DNA from: Pseudonocardia thermophila
GTDB lineage: Bacteria > Actinomycetota > Actinomycetes > Mycobacteriales > Pseudonocardiaceae
Assembly: GCF_900142365.1 (NCBI RefSeq)
Contig: NZ_FRAP01000007.1
Span: 183,279-247,278, forward strand
DNA length: 64,000 bases
Direction: 5' to 3'
Positions 7,946 through 16,290 of this stretch are shown here, piece by piece. The notes under the pieces were generated by a model. The model saw nothing but the letters and a program-made list of their open reading frames with translations. It was not told where the DNA came from and made no database searches. The position numbers and the translations under genes are program-made. Every line of letters begins with the position of its first letter. The stretch's first letter is position 1.

Positions 7946-8135
7946 CTGACAGCTACTGAATCGTCTCGATCAGCATCGTCCGCACCGCACCGGCGCGGCG
8001 GAGGTGGCTCCGGCGGCTGTCGCGCCGCGCCGGTACCGTGGTGGACGGCTCTGTCGGCCGTCCGTCGCAACGCTGCGTATCATGGTCACAAAAGGGTCCG
8101 GCCCGTGCCGGTGACAGACGCCAGGGGGAGCAGAC

Positions 8136-8909
8136 ATGTCCGTCGCCCGCAGGGACGTGACACCGAGGTCCGTGCCCACCGGGATGCCGCCGAAGCGCGC
8201 CACCGTGATCGCGCAGCGCATCGTCCGGGAGATCAAGGAGCGCAACCTGGCGCCGGGTAGCCACCTGCCCCCCGAGCGGGACATGCTGGAGACCTACAAC
8301 GTCGGGCGCAACACGCTGCGCGAGGCGCTGCGCATCCTCGAGCTGCAGGGCGTGCTGACCATCCGCCCCGGTCCCGGCGGCGGCCCCGTCATCACCCAGC
8401 CGGACTCCCGTCACCTGGCGAGCACGCTGGCGCTCTTGATGCAGTTCGCCGACACCCCGTTCCGGGTCGTCATCGAGACCCGGCAGCTGCTGGAGCCGAT
8501 CACCGCCCGGCTGTGCGCCGAGCGCGGCGACCAGAAGCTCCTGGCCGAGCTGCGCGCATCGGTCGACCGCATGGGGGAGAACCTCGACGACCGCGAGGCC
8601 TTCCTCGACGAGAACCGCCGCTTCCACGACCTCGTCGCCTGGGGCTCGGAGAACCAGCTCTTCGGCTACTGCATCAACTCCCTGCACTGGATCACCGACG
8701 GCACCGTCCTCGGCGTGGACTACCCGAAGCGGTTCCGCAAGCTCGTCTGGCAGGCGCACGACGAGGTCTGCATCGGCATCGAGTCCGGTGAAGGCGACAA
8801 GGCCGAGGCGGCCATGCGCAGGCACATGGACGACACCCTGCGCTACTTCGAGCGCCACTACCAGCGCCAGATGGAAGAGGTGCTGAGCTGGGAGATGTAC
8901 GGCCAGTGA
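8136..8909 (+). CDS. GntR family regulator, FadR subfamily (FCD domain)
   Basis: 257 residues. The N-terminal winged helix (about residues 20-90) has the GntR signature GSHLPPERDML then VGRNTLREALRILELQGVL. The C-terminal all-helical FCD domain has likely metal-binding positions in DENRRFHDLV, QAHDEV and AMRRHMDD. FCD regulators typically respond to small organic acids or acyl-CoAs and repress adjoining catabolic genes. It stands alone with its own ribosome site (GGGGGAG) and is followed by a hairpin. Likely targets are the divergent unit to the left and the operon starting at 9179. Confidence 0.9.
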   Translation: MSVARRDVTPRSVPTGMPPKRATVIAQRIVREIKERNLAPGSHLPPERDMLETYNVGRNTLREALRILELQGVLTIRPGPGGGPVITQPDSRHLASTLALLMQFADTPFRVVIETRQLLEPITARLCAERGDQKLLAELRASVDRMGENLDDREAFLDENRRFHDLVAWGSENQLFGYCINSLHWITDGTVLGVDYPKRFRKLVWQAHDEVCIGIESGEGDKAEAAMRRHMDDTLRYFERHYQRQMEEVLSWEMYGQ

Positions 8910-8942
8910 GGCGCCTGCCGCGCTGAGTCCGCCGTCGGCGAT

Positions 8943-8967
8943 CGGGCGTGCGCGTCGCGCACGCCCG
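8943..8967 (+). terminator. Hairpin after the GntR gene
   Basis: An 11-bp inverted repeat, 8943-8953 with 8957-8967, and a 3-base loop, 34 bases after the GntR stop. It separates the regulator from the following operon. Confidence 0.6.
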
Positions 8968-9128
8968 GTTCGTGCTGCGCGCCTGCTCGCTGGACGCGTG
9001 CGTTCTCGGCCCCTTCGTGCCGCTTCTTGCCGCCGTGGTCTGGTCAAGGCCTCGGTGTGACCTGCATCATCGTCTCCGTACGCGGCGTGGGTGATCTAGC
9101 GACGCCCAGCCGTCTAGGCAGCTGCAGA

Positions 9129-9141
9129 TGATAATGGTATA
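9129..9141 (+). promoter_or_regulatory. Candidate operator/promoter TGATAATGGTATA
   Basis: An AT-rich island 38 bases before the preferred start of the operon at 9179. It matches the element at 7164-7176 in 10 of 13 positions and the TGATAAC elements near 2.7 kb more loosely. GGTATA/TATACAT could also act as a -10 box. Operator function for the GntR regulator just upstream is inferred. Confidence 0.35.
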
Positions 9142-9178
9142 CATGGATTACGGCACGACGACGACGTCAGGACGTGGC

Positions 9179-10048
9179 ATGAACGGAAAGACGCTGCTGG
9201 AGCGGGAGCAGGACCACCCGCAGGACGTGGTGGCCGAGCGCAACGGTCGCAGGATCGTCACGATGGACTCCGCCCGGTACGTGGACGCCCGCAACACCGG
9301 GACCGACGTGGTGGTACCCGCCTCCTACATCGGGGTGCTGCCTGCGCGCATGATCGCCATCCATCGCCCCCGCGGGGTGATCGGGCACGACGCGTGCGTC
9401 GGCAAGGACGGCGCGGGCATCGCGGGCCTGTGGTACCTGGAGGCGCTGGGCATCCCGGCGGCGACGGCCGACGGCATGACGGCCGACATGGGCAACGGCG
9501 CCGACCTCTACGAGAACGGCATCGTCAAGCACGTCAACTACGTCGCCGAGACCTGCGGGGTGCGGTCCGGCATGACCGTGCGAGAGGCCGCTGACCTGCT
9601 GCTCGACAACGACCCCACCGACACCGAGGTCGGCAACAAGGTCCGCCGCGAGATCAAGGAGACCCACGAGAGCGGGCGCCGCGTCGTCGTCACCGACTCC
9701 ATCGTGTGGGCCTACCCGGAGGACGAGAACACGTCCGTGCTGGTCACGGCCGGGCACACCGGCCGGAGCGGCGCGAAGTTCCTGCTCGAGGCCAAGCCGT
9801 GGGGCTTCATCTGCCACGACGGCGGGATGAGCAAGAACCGCTCCGGCATCGCCGGGCTGAAGACCGCCGACGAGGCGGGTCTGCCGGGCGCCTGCATCGA
9901 CGGCAACACCGCGCCCATCGGCGATGCGTTCGCCGGCTACGAGTACGGCCTGATCAGCGCCCACAACGAGGCGGCCGCGCGCCGCGGCGTCCGGGTCGGC
10001 ATGACGGTCAAGGAAGCGGCGCACCTGCTGCTCGTGGGGGAGGCGTGA
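9179..10048 (+). CDS. Unrecognised protein made of two homologous halves
   Basis: 289 residues from ATG 9179; in-frame ATGs at 9128, 9134 and 9143 lie inside the presumed promoter. Residues 66-142 and 209-285 align without a single gap over 77 positions, with 36 identities by my count, including shared H-D, GIAGL, DG-x-TA, YE-x-G and G-V-R-x-GMTV-x-EAA-x-LLL. Each half would form one alpha/beta domain with a conserved His-Asp, so an active site at a pseudo-twofold interface is plausible. There is no signal peptide or membrane segment. I do not recognise the family. It is the first gene of a coupled catabolic operon, its stop overlapping the DUF35 start (GTGA). Confidence 0.8.
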   Translation: MNGKTLLEREQDHPQDVVAERNGRRIVTMDSARYVDARNTGTDVVVPASYIGVLPARMIAIHRPRGVIGHDACVGKDGAGIAGLWYLEALGIPAATADGMTADMGNGADLYENGIVKHVNYVAETCGVRSGMTVREAADLLLDNDPTDTEVGNKVRREIKETHESGRRVVVTDSIVWAYPEDENTSVLVTAGHTGRSGAKFLLEAKPWGFICHDGGMSKNRSGIAGLKTADEAGLPGACIDGNTAPIGDAFAGYEYGLISAHNEAAARRGVRVGMTVKEAAHLLLVGEA

Positions 10049-10440
10049 CCCTCTCCGCGGAGGCGGAGGCGCTGACCGGCGAGTTCTGGGCGGCGGCCGC
10101 GCGCCACGAGCTGGTCCGGCCGGTGTGCCGGGACTGCGGGCGCAACTTCTTCACCCCGCAGATCGCCTGCCCGCAGTGCCTGTCCGAGAACTGGTCCTAC
10201 GAGCGCAGCTCGGGCCGGGGCCGGGTGTACAGCGCCACCGTCGTGCACAAGGCGGCCACGCCGGACGTGCCGGTGCCGTTCCGGCTCGGCATCGTGGATC
10301 TCGACGAGGGCTGGAGCATGCTGACGACCTTCGTCGACGGGCCCGGCGGGCGCCTGCCCGCGATCGGTGCGCCCGTCGAGGTGACCTGGGTGGAGCAGGA
10401 CGGGCGCACCGTCCCGGCGTTCCGGGAGATCGTGCCGTGA
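10045..10440 (+). CDS. DUF35 Zn-ribbon/OB-fold protein
   Basis: 131 residues. A rubredoxin-like zinc ribbon CRDCGRNFFTPQIACPQC (about residues 32-49) precedes an OB-fold (VYSATVVHKA...FRLGIVDL...LTTFVDG). DUF35 proteins act as acyl-CoA-binding partners of thiolase-like proteins. In steroid side-chain degradation they combine with Ltp2-type proteins to make a retro-aldolase. It overlaps both neighbours by GTGA and directly precedes a thiolase-like gene, so the two proteins very probably form one complex. Confidence 0.88.
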   Translation: MTLSAEAEALTGEFWAAAARHELVRPVCRDCGRNFFTPQIACPQCLSENWSYERSSGRGRVYSATVVHKAATPDVPVPFRLGIVDLDEGWSMLTTFVDGPGGRLPAIGAPVEVTWVEQDGRTVPAFREIVP

Positions 10441-11594
10441 AGCTGCAGGACGTCGCGATCGTCGGGGTCGGGGTGACGCCGCAGGTCAAGCGTTCGGAGA
10501 AGAACTCGCTGCAGGTCGCGCTGGACGCGGCGAAGCTCGCGCTGGCCGACGCCGGTCTGTCCCACACCGATCTCGACGGGATCGCCGCGCGCTGGCCCGG
10601 CCCGGGCGGTACTGAGCTCGCCCCGGGCTCGGCGGACTGGTCGACGATGCTCGGCGTCCCGCTGTCCTGGATCGGCGACTCCTACCCGCAGGGCATCCCC
10701 GCGCTGGTGGACGCGGCCGGCGCGATCCTCACCGGCCAGGCCACCACGATCCTGATCACCGGCGGACAGGCGGGGGTGCTCGGCGGCGGGAAGGTGGCCT
10801 CCTACACCCGGCCGGGCAACGAGTTCGTCGCGCCGTTCGGGGCGTTCACCGCCGCGCACTTCGCGCTGGTGGCCCAGCGCCACCTCGCCCGCTTCCCATA
10901 CGCGCGGCAGGGGATGGCCGAGATCGCCGCGACCATCCGCAACGTCGGCTCCACCAACCCGGACGCGGTGATGTACGGCCGCGGCCCGTACACCGCCGAG
11001 GACGTCCTCGCCGCACCGCCGGTCGTCGATCCCTTCACGCTGCTCGACCTGTGCCTGGCCTCCGAGGGCGGCGCCGCCGTCGTCGTCACGACGCTGGAGC
11101 GGGCCCGTGACCTGCGGCACCCGCCCGTCGTGCTGCTCGGCGCCGGCATGGAGTGGCTGCGCCAGCAGTACGTCGACCCGGCCCGCTACGAGGAGGTCTG
11201 GTCGATCGGCGCCAAGGCGGCGCGCAAGGCGTTCGGGCAGGCCGGGCTCGGCCCGTCCGACGTCGACGTCGCGCAGCTCTACGACGTCAACTCGTTGGAG
11301 GTGGCGCGGCAGTTCGAGGCGCTCGGGTTCTGCGGCGAGGGCGAGGGCACCGACTTCGCCCTGGCCACCGGCATCGGGCCCGACGGGAAGCTGCCTACCT
11401 GCACCGACGGCGGGCTGCTGTCGTTCAGCCACATCGGCTGGGGCGCGCCCACGCTCAAGCTCGTCGAGGCCGTGCACCAGGTGCGCGGCACGGCGGGTGC
11501 GCGTCAGATACCCGGCGCGGAGGTCGCGCTCGCGGCGGGCGCGGGCTCCGCCGCCCAGTACTACAACCTCGCGCTGCTCGGCAGGGCGCGGTAA
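10437..11594 (+). CDS. Thiolase-like (lipid-transfer/SCP2-thiolase class) protein
   Basis: 385 residues from GTG 10437 with the thiolase fold of the SCP2/Ltp branch. Recognisable parts are VAIVGVGVTP, ITGGQAGVLGG, LASEGGAAVVVT, QLYDVNSLEVARQFEALGF and FSHIGWGAPTLKLVEAVHQ. The usual nucleophilic cysteine of degradative thiolases is not seen at its normal place (ILITGGQAG replaces the DNACASG region), so true thiolysis is doubtful. Like Ltp2 it may be an aldolase, with the DUF35 protein encoded directly upstream. Exact reaction unknown. Confidence 0.8.
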   Translation: MKLQDVAIVGVGVTPQVKRSEKNSLQVALDAAKLALADAGLSHTDLDGIAARWPGPGGTELAPGSADWSTMLGVPLSWIGDSYPQGIPALVDAAGAILTGQATTILITGGQAGVLGGGKVASYTRPGNEFVAPFGAFTAAHFALVAQRHLARFPYARQGMAEIAATIRNVGSTNPDAVMYGRGPYTAEDVLAAPPVVDPFTLLDLCLASEGGAAVVVTTLERARDLRHPPVVLLGAGMEWLRQQYVDPARYEEVWSIGAKAARKAFGQAGLGPSDVDVAQLYDVNSLEVARQFEALGFCGEGEGTDFALATGIGPDGKLPTCTDGGLLSFSHIGWGAPTLKLVEAVHQVRGTAGARQIPGAEVALAAGAGSAAQYYNLALLGRAR

Positions 11595-11611
11595 CGAGAG
11601 GAGAAGGATCA

Positions 11612-12754
11612 ATGACGACCGTCGAGGCGCCGCGAAGCGCGGAGCTGTCCGATCCGAAGAAGACGGGGATCATCGACTCCGACGTCCACCCCAACTTCGT
11701 CAACGGGATCCGCGACCTCATCCCGTACATGACCGAGACCTGGCGGGCCCGACTCGGGGTGAGCAGCGACGACTGGGCGAAGGGGATGGCGGCCGCGCAG
11801 TTCACGCTGCCGCTGGACTACCTCTACATCAACTCGGCGGGCGCCTACCGCGAGGACGCGGCCCGGCCGGGCATGCCGCCCGCGACCGATCCCGACTTCA
11901 CCGCCCGCCACCTGCTCGACACGCACAACATCTACCGCGCGGTGCTGATCGCCGGGCAGTGCCTGGGCATCGGCTCGATGCCCGACGGCATGGTCGCCGC
12001 GACGATCGCGCAGGCCTACAACGAGTGGATGTGCGAGCGCTGGCTGCAGAACGACAAGCGCTGGCGCGGCGCCATCTGCATCGCCCCGCAGGATCCGGAG
12101 GCGGCGGTCGCCGAGATCGACCGGATGGCCAAGCGGGACGGCATCGTCGCGGTGTTCATGCCGCTCGGCGAGATCCTGATGGGGGAGAAGCACTACTGGC
12201 CGATCTACGAGGCCTGTGCACGGCACGAGCTGCCGCTGATGGTGCACCCCTCGGGCACGGAGAACGTGTTCGCCAAGGCGCCGAAGATGGCCGGGACGCC
12301 GACCTTCTACCTGGAGTGGCACACCGCCCTCGGGCAGATCCACCAGTCGAACACGCTGTCGATGATCTGCCACGGCGTGTTCGAGAAGTTCCCGAAGCTG
12401 AAGTACATCATCGTCGAGGGCGGCTTCATGTGGGCCCTCGAGGTGATGTGGAAGCTCGACCGCGACTGGAAGGGTCTGCGCAACGAGGTTCCGTGGCTGG
12501 TGAAGCCGCCGTCCGAGTACCTGCTGAACCACATCCGGTTCACGACGCAGCCGTTCATCGAGCCGCACGACCCGAAGCACCTGGCGCCGCTGATGGAGAT
12601 GCTGCACGCCGACCAGGTGCTGATGTTCTCGTCCGACTACCCGCACTGGGACTTCGACAACCCGGACCGCTCGCTCGCGCCCCTCTCGAAGGAGCTGCGG
12701 CACAAGATCATGGTCGAGACCCCGCGCGCCGTCTACGGAGACCGCATTGACTGA
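11612..12754 (+). CDS. Amidohydrolase family 2 metal-dependent hydrolase/decarboxylase
   Basis: 380 residues from ATG 11612 with GAGAGGAGAAGG upstream. A TIM-barrel of PF04909 type: strand-1 motif IIDSDVHP (Asp-x-His), strand-5 LPLMVHPSG, and strand-8 aspartate in SSDYPHWDFDNPDRS. The family includes ACMSD and resorcylate decarboxylases as well as C-C and lactone hydrolases. Proteins starting with this DSDVHP motif are frequent in actinobacterial catabolic clusters. Its last codons overlap the start of the Rieske gene by 8 bases. Confidence 0.88.
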   Translation: MTTVEAPRSAELSDPKKTGIIDSDVHPNFVNGIRDLIPYMTETWRARLGVSSDDWAKGMAAAQFTLPLDYLYINSAGAYREDAARPGMPPATDPDFTARHLLDTHNIYRAVLIAGQCLGIGSMPDGMVAATIAQAYNEWMCERWLQNDKRWRGAICIAPQDPEAAVAEIDRMAKRDGIVAVFMPLGEILMGEKHYWPIYEACARHELPLMVHPSGTENVFAKAPKMAGTPTFYLEWHTALGQIHQSNTLSMICHGVFEKFPKLKYIIVEGGFMWALEVMWKLDRDWKGLRNEVPWLVKPPSEYLLNHIRFTTQPFIEPHDPKHLAPLMEMLHADQVLMFSSDYPHWDFDNPDRSLAPLSKELRHKIMVETPRAVYGDRID

Positions 12755-13139
12755 CACCATCCCCGAGCCCGTGACCACGCCGCGGGGCACCCGCCACGTC
12801 ATCGACAAGCTGGAGAACTTCCCCTACGGCGACCGCCGCGTCGTCACCATCGACGGCCGCTCGATCGGCGTGCTCAACGTCGGCGGGAAGTTCTACGCCC
12901 TGCGCAACAACTGCCCCCACGCCGGCGCTCCGCTCTGCGAGGGGGTCGTGAAGGGCACGATGGACGACACACCGGTGCACGAGTACCGCTACATCCGGCA
13001 CAACGAGTTCATCACCTGTCCCTGGCACGGCTTCGAGTTCGAGCTGGAGACCGGCCGCTCGATCGTCGACCCGCAGAAGATGCGGGTGCGGACGTACGAG
13101 GTGGCCGTCGAGGACGGCGACGTCGTCCTGTACGTGTAG
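12747..13139 (+). CDS. Rieske [2Fe-2S] ferredoxin-like protein
   Basis: 130 residues from TTG 12747. The two Rieske boxes are intact: CPHAG (Cys-x-His) and CPWHGFEFE (Cys-x2-His). No catalytic oxygenase domain follows, so it is a stand-alone Rieske electron carrier rather than an oxygenase alpha subunit. The spacing between boxes is longer than usual, owing to an insert rich in His, Tyr and Arg (DTPVHEYRYIRHNEF). Placed between amidohydrolase and CoA ligase genes, it may serve an oxygenase encoded elsewhere in the window, such as one of the P450s. Confidence 0.9.
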   Translation: MTDTIPEPVTTPRGTRHVIDKLENFPYGDRRVVTIDGRSIGVLNVGGKFYALRNNCPHAGAPLCEGVVKGTMDDTPVHEYRYIRHNEFITCPWHGFEFELETGRSIVDPQKMRVRTYEVAVEDGDVVLYV

Positions 13140-13152
13140 GTAGGGGAGCGAC

Positions 13153-14691
13153 ATGGACATCGGGGTGGCCGTCGCGGCGCACGCCCGCAAGAACCCGTCG
13201 TCGACCGCGGCGTTCGACGGCGACCGGCAGCTCAGCTACGCCGAGCTCGACGAGCGCACCAACCGGCTCGCGAACACCCTCCACGGCCGCTACGGCGTCG
13301 CGAAGGGTGACCGGGTGGCGGTGCTGCTGCGCAACCGGCTGGAGGTCGCGGAGGCGATCGTCGCCGTCACCAAGGCCGGCGGTGTGTACTGCGGCCTGAA
13401 CTTCCGCATGAGCCTCGACGAGTACCGCTCGATCTTCACCAACGCCGAGCCGAAGGTGCTGATCACCGAGGCGGGCTTCGCCGAGTACGCGCAGACGCTC
13501 GCAGCGGAGTTCGGGGTGGCCGTGCTCGACGTCGACGACCCGTCGCCGTCGGGCTACGGCTGCCTGGCCGATGCCTCGCCCGCCGCGCCGGCCACCCTGC
13601 ACGCCCGGGCCGCCGACGACGAGTTCTGCATCGTCTACACGAGCGGGACCACGGGCATGCCCAAGGGCATCCTGTTCGACTCCCGGGCCGTGGCGACCCA
13701 CGCGATGGTCGCCGGCATCGAGTACAAGATGTCAGCGAGCTCGCGCTGGCTCACCACGATCCCGCACAACTCGTCGGTGCAGATCACGCTCGCGCCGTCG
13801 TTCTTCCTGGGCGGCGCGGTCGGGTTCCTGGACGCGCGCGGCTTCGATCCCGAGGTCTTCGCGGCCGAGGCGACCAAGCGCGCGGCCACGCACACCTACC
13901 TGGTGCCGACGATGCTGTACCGGGTGCTGGAGGCGGGGCTCGACTCGACGTCGGTGCCCACGCTGACCTCGATCGGGTACGGAGCGGCGCCGATCGCGCC
14001 GGACCGCGTCACGGAGCTGGTCGACCGGTTCGGACCGGTGTTCTCCCAGCTCTACGGCATGGCCGAGATCGCGTCGATCGGGACGATGCTCACCCAGGAC
14101 GACCACCGCAGGATCGCGGCCGGGCGCACCGAGCTGACGTCGTCGGCCGGGCGGGCGTCGTTCCTGGCCGACGTGCGCGTCGTGGACCAGCAGGGCAACG
14201 ACTGCCCGCCCGGTGAGCGCGGCGAGGTGGTGTTCCACACGCCGTACACGATGCGCGGCTACCACCGCAACCCGGAGAAGACCGCGGAGACGCTGGTCGA
14301 CGGGTGGGTGCGGTCCGGTGACGTCGGCACCTTCGACGAGGAGGGCTACCTCTACATCGTCGACCGGATCAAGGACCTGATCATCCGCGGCGGTTACAAC
14401 ATCACCCCGTCGGAGATCGAGAAGGTGCTCTACACGCACCCGGCCGTCATCGAGGCGGCGGTCGTGGGCGTGCCGGACAAGGAGTGGGGCGAGGCCGTGC
14501 TGGCCGCCGTCGCCGTCCGGCAGGGCGAGCAGGTCGACGAGGCGGCCCTGCAGGCGCACTGCCGCGCGGCCGGTCTGCCCACGATCAAGATCCCCGAGCG
14601 GGTGCTGGTGCTGGACTCGCTGCCGAAGAACGCGGTCGGCAAGATCGCGAAGCGGTCGATCGTCGAGATCGCCACGGCTGGGAGCCGGTGA
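13153..14691 (+). CDS. Acyl-CoA synthetase, AMP-binding class I
   Basis: 512 residues with the full set of adenylation motifs: IVYTSGTTGMPKG (P-loop-like), GYGAAPIA, QLYGMAEIA, SGDVGTFDEEGYLYIVDR, and the C-terminal lysine in PKNAVGKIAKRS. It activates a carboxylate to its CoA ester. The substrate cannot be read off. GGTAGGGGAG lies about 5 bases before ATG 13153. The stop overlaps the SDR start (TGATG), so it belongs to the same operon. Confidence 0.93.
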   Translation: MDIGVAVAAHARKNPSSTAAFDGDRQLSYAELDERTNRLANTLHGRYGVAKGDRVAVLLRNRLEVAEAIVAVTKAGGVYCGLNFRMSLDEYRSIFTNAEPKVLITEAGFAEYAQTLAAEFGVAVLDVDDPSPSGYGCLADASPAAPATLHARAADDEFCIVYTSGTTGMPKGILFDSRAVATHAMVAGIEYKMSASSRWLTTIPHNSSVQITLAPSFFLGGAVGFLDARGFDPEVFAAEATKRAATHTYLVPTMLYRVLEAGLDSTSVPTLTSIGYGAAPIAPDRVTELVDRFGPVFSQLYGMAEIASIGTMLTQDDHRRIAAGRTELTSSAGRASFLADVRVVDQQGNDCPPGERGEVVFHTPYTMRGYHRNPEKTAETLVDGWVRSGDVGTFDEEGYLYIVDRIKDLIIRGGYNITPSEIEKVLYTHPAVIEAAVVGVPDKEWGEAVLAAVAVRQGEQVDEAALQAHCRAAGLPTIKIPERVLVLDSLPKNAVGKIAKRSIVEIATAGSR

Positions 14692-15440
14692 TGGACCTGC
14701 AACTGGACGGGAAGGTCGCGATCGTCACCGGGGCGAGCCGCGGACTGGGCAAGGCCGCCGTCGAGGCGCTGGTCGCGGAGGGCACCTCGGTGCTCGCTGC
14801 GGCGCGCTCGACCGAGGCGCTGGAGAAGCTGCAGGCCACCGCGCCCGAGAAGATCGGGATCGCGACGGTCGACATGCGCGACGCCGACGCGGTCGCCGCG
14901 CTCGCCGACGCTGCGGTGGAGCGGTTCGGCCGGCTCGACATCGTCGTGAACAACGCCGGGATCGCGCCCGCCGGGAAGTTCGCCGAGCAGCCGCAGGAGC
15001 AGTGGGACGAGGTCTTCGCCGTCAACGTGCGGGCGCCCGCGGTGCTGGCCAGGGCGGCGGGTCGGCACTTCCTCGCCCAGCGCTCCGGCAAGATCATCAA
15101 CATTGCGAGCACCTCCGGGATCAACGGCAAGCCGATCCTGGTGTCGTACTCGGCGTCGAAGGGTGCCGTGCTGCAGTTCACCAAGGCGCTCGGGGCCGAG
15201 TGGGCGCCGTTCGGCATCCAGGTCAACGCGATCGCGCCGGGCGCGTTCGAGACCGACGCGCAGTCGGCCGTGCTGGAGTCGCCCGAGGTGCTGAAGCGGC
15301 GCCTGCGCAAGATCCCGGCGGGCCGCATGGGCGATCCGGGCGAGTTCGGCCCGCTCGTGTGCTACCTGGCTTCGCCGCTGGCGGACTTCGTGAACGGGTC
15401 GGTGTTCGTCATCGACGGCGGCGAGGTGACGAAGCTGTGA
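14691..15440 (+). CDS. SDR oxidoreductase
   Basis: 249 residues of a classical short-chain dehydrogenase. VTGASRGLGKAA is the cofactor motif, NNAG and the catalytic set Ser/Tyr/Lys (IASTSGINGK then YSASKGA) are present, and the C-terminus ends in VFVIDGGEVTKL. It is coupled to the CoA ligase before it and overlaps the amidohydrolase after it by GTGA. Probably oxidises or reduces a hydroxyl/keto group on the same CoA-linked or free intermediate. Confidence 0.9.
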   Translation: MDLQLDGKVAIVTGASRGLGKAAVEALVAEGTSVLAAARSTEALEKLQATAPEKIGIATVDMRDADAVAALADAAVERFGRLDIVVNNAGIAPAGKFAEQPQEQWDEVFAVNVRAPAVLARAAGRHFLAQRSGKIINIASTSGINGKPILVSYSASKGAVLQFTKALGAEWAPFGIQVNAIAPGAFETDAQSAVLESPEVLKRRLRKIPAGRMGDPGEFGPLVCYLASPLADFVNGSVFVIDGGEVTKL

Positions 15441-16219
15441 TCATCGACGGGCACACGCACGTCTACCCCGATGCGGTCGCGAAGAAGGCGATCGCGGCCT
15501 CACCCGCCGACCTGAAGCGGTTCGGCGACGGCACGGTGGGCAGCCTGACCGAGGTCATGAGGCGCTCCGGGGTGGATCGCTCGGTGAGCCTCGGCATCGC
15601 CAACACGCCCGACCGCGTCGAGAACGCCAACCGGTTCGCCGGGAGCCTGGACCGGGAGCTGTTCGTCCCGTTCGGGTCGGTGCACCCCGGTCTGACCCCG
15701 GAGGAGAACGTCGAGAGCCTGCGCCGCCACGGGCTGCGCGGGGCGAAGGTCCACCCGATGTTCCAGGACCTGCGCATCGACGACCGGCGGCTCTACGAGA
15801 CGTTCGACGCGATGTCCGGTGAGTTCGCCGTGATCATGCACGTCGGCGGGGCCGGTACCGACCCGGGCGACCGGTGCAGCCCGGCGATGCTCGCCGAGAT
15901 CGTCAAGCAGTTCCCGCGGTTGGACCTGATCGCCTGCCACTTCGGCGGCTACAAGCGGTTCGAGGAGGCGGCCGAGATCGTCATCGGCCTGCCCGTGCAC
16001 CTCGACACGTCGTGGCCGCCGAGCCTGGCGACGCTCGATCCGAAGCGGGTCCGGCAGATCATCGAGAAGCACGGGCCGGACCGGATCTGCTTCGCCTCCG
16101 ACTGGCCGATGGCCGACCCGGCCGCCGAGATCGCCGCGATCCGCGACCTCGGCCTGTCCGACGAGGACACGGACGCGATCCTCGGCGGGAACCTGGCGAG
16201 GTTGCTCGGGATCTCGTGA
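15437..16219 (+). CDS. Amidohydrolase family 2 protein
   Basis: 260 residues from GTG 15437. Strand-1 motif IDGHTHVYPD (His-x-His), VIMHVGGAG, IACHFGG and FASDWPMADP give the metal ligands of PF04909 TIM-barrel hydrolases/decarboxylases. It is shorter than the amidohydrolase at 11612 and only distantly similar. It is the last gene of the 9.2-16.2 kb operon, and a large hairpin starts 8 bases after its stop. Confidence 0.88.
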   Translation: MIIDGHTHVYPDAVAKKAIAASPADLKRFGDGTVGSLTEVMRRSGVDRSVSLGIANTPDRVENANRFAGSLDRELFVPFGSVHPGLTPEENVESLRRHGLRGAKVHPMFQDLRIDDRRLYETFDAMSGEFAVIMHVGGAGTDPGDRCSPAMLAEIVKQFPRLDLIACHFGGYKRFEEAAEIVIGLPVHLDTSWPPSLATLDPKRVRQIIEKHGPDRICFASDWPMADPAAEIAAIRDLGLSDEDTDAILGGNLARLLGIS

Positions 16220-16226
16220 ACCCGTG

Positions 16227-16290
16227 CGCCGAGAACGACGTCTGCCGTGATCAACTGGCCTCGTTGATCACGGCAGCGTCGTTCTCGGCG
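16227..16290. terminator. Hairpin at a convergent gene junction, overlapping the MFS gene end
   Basis: Arms 16227-16254 and 16264-16290 pair over 27 bp with a single bulged base (16241) and a 9-base loop. The right arm is also the last codons of the minus-strand MFS gene (stop 16251-16253). The arm sequence is closely similar to that at 771-795, suggesting a mobile or recurrent palindromic element used as terminator. Confidence 0.75.
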
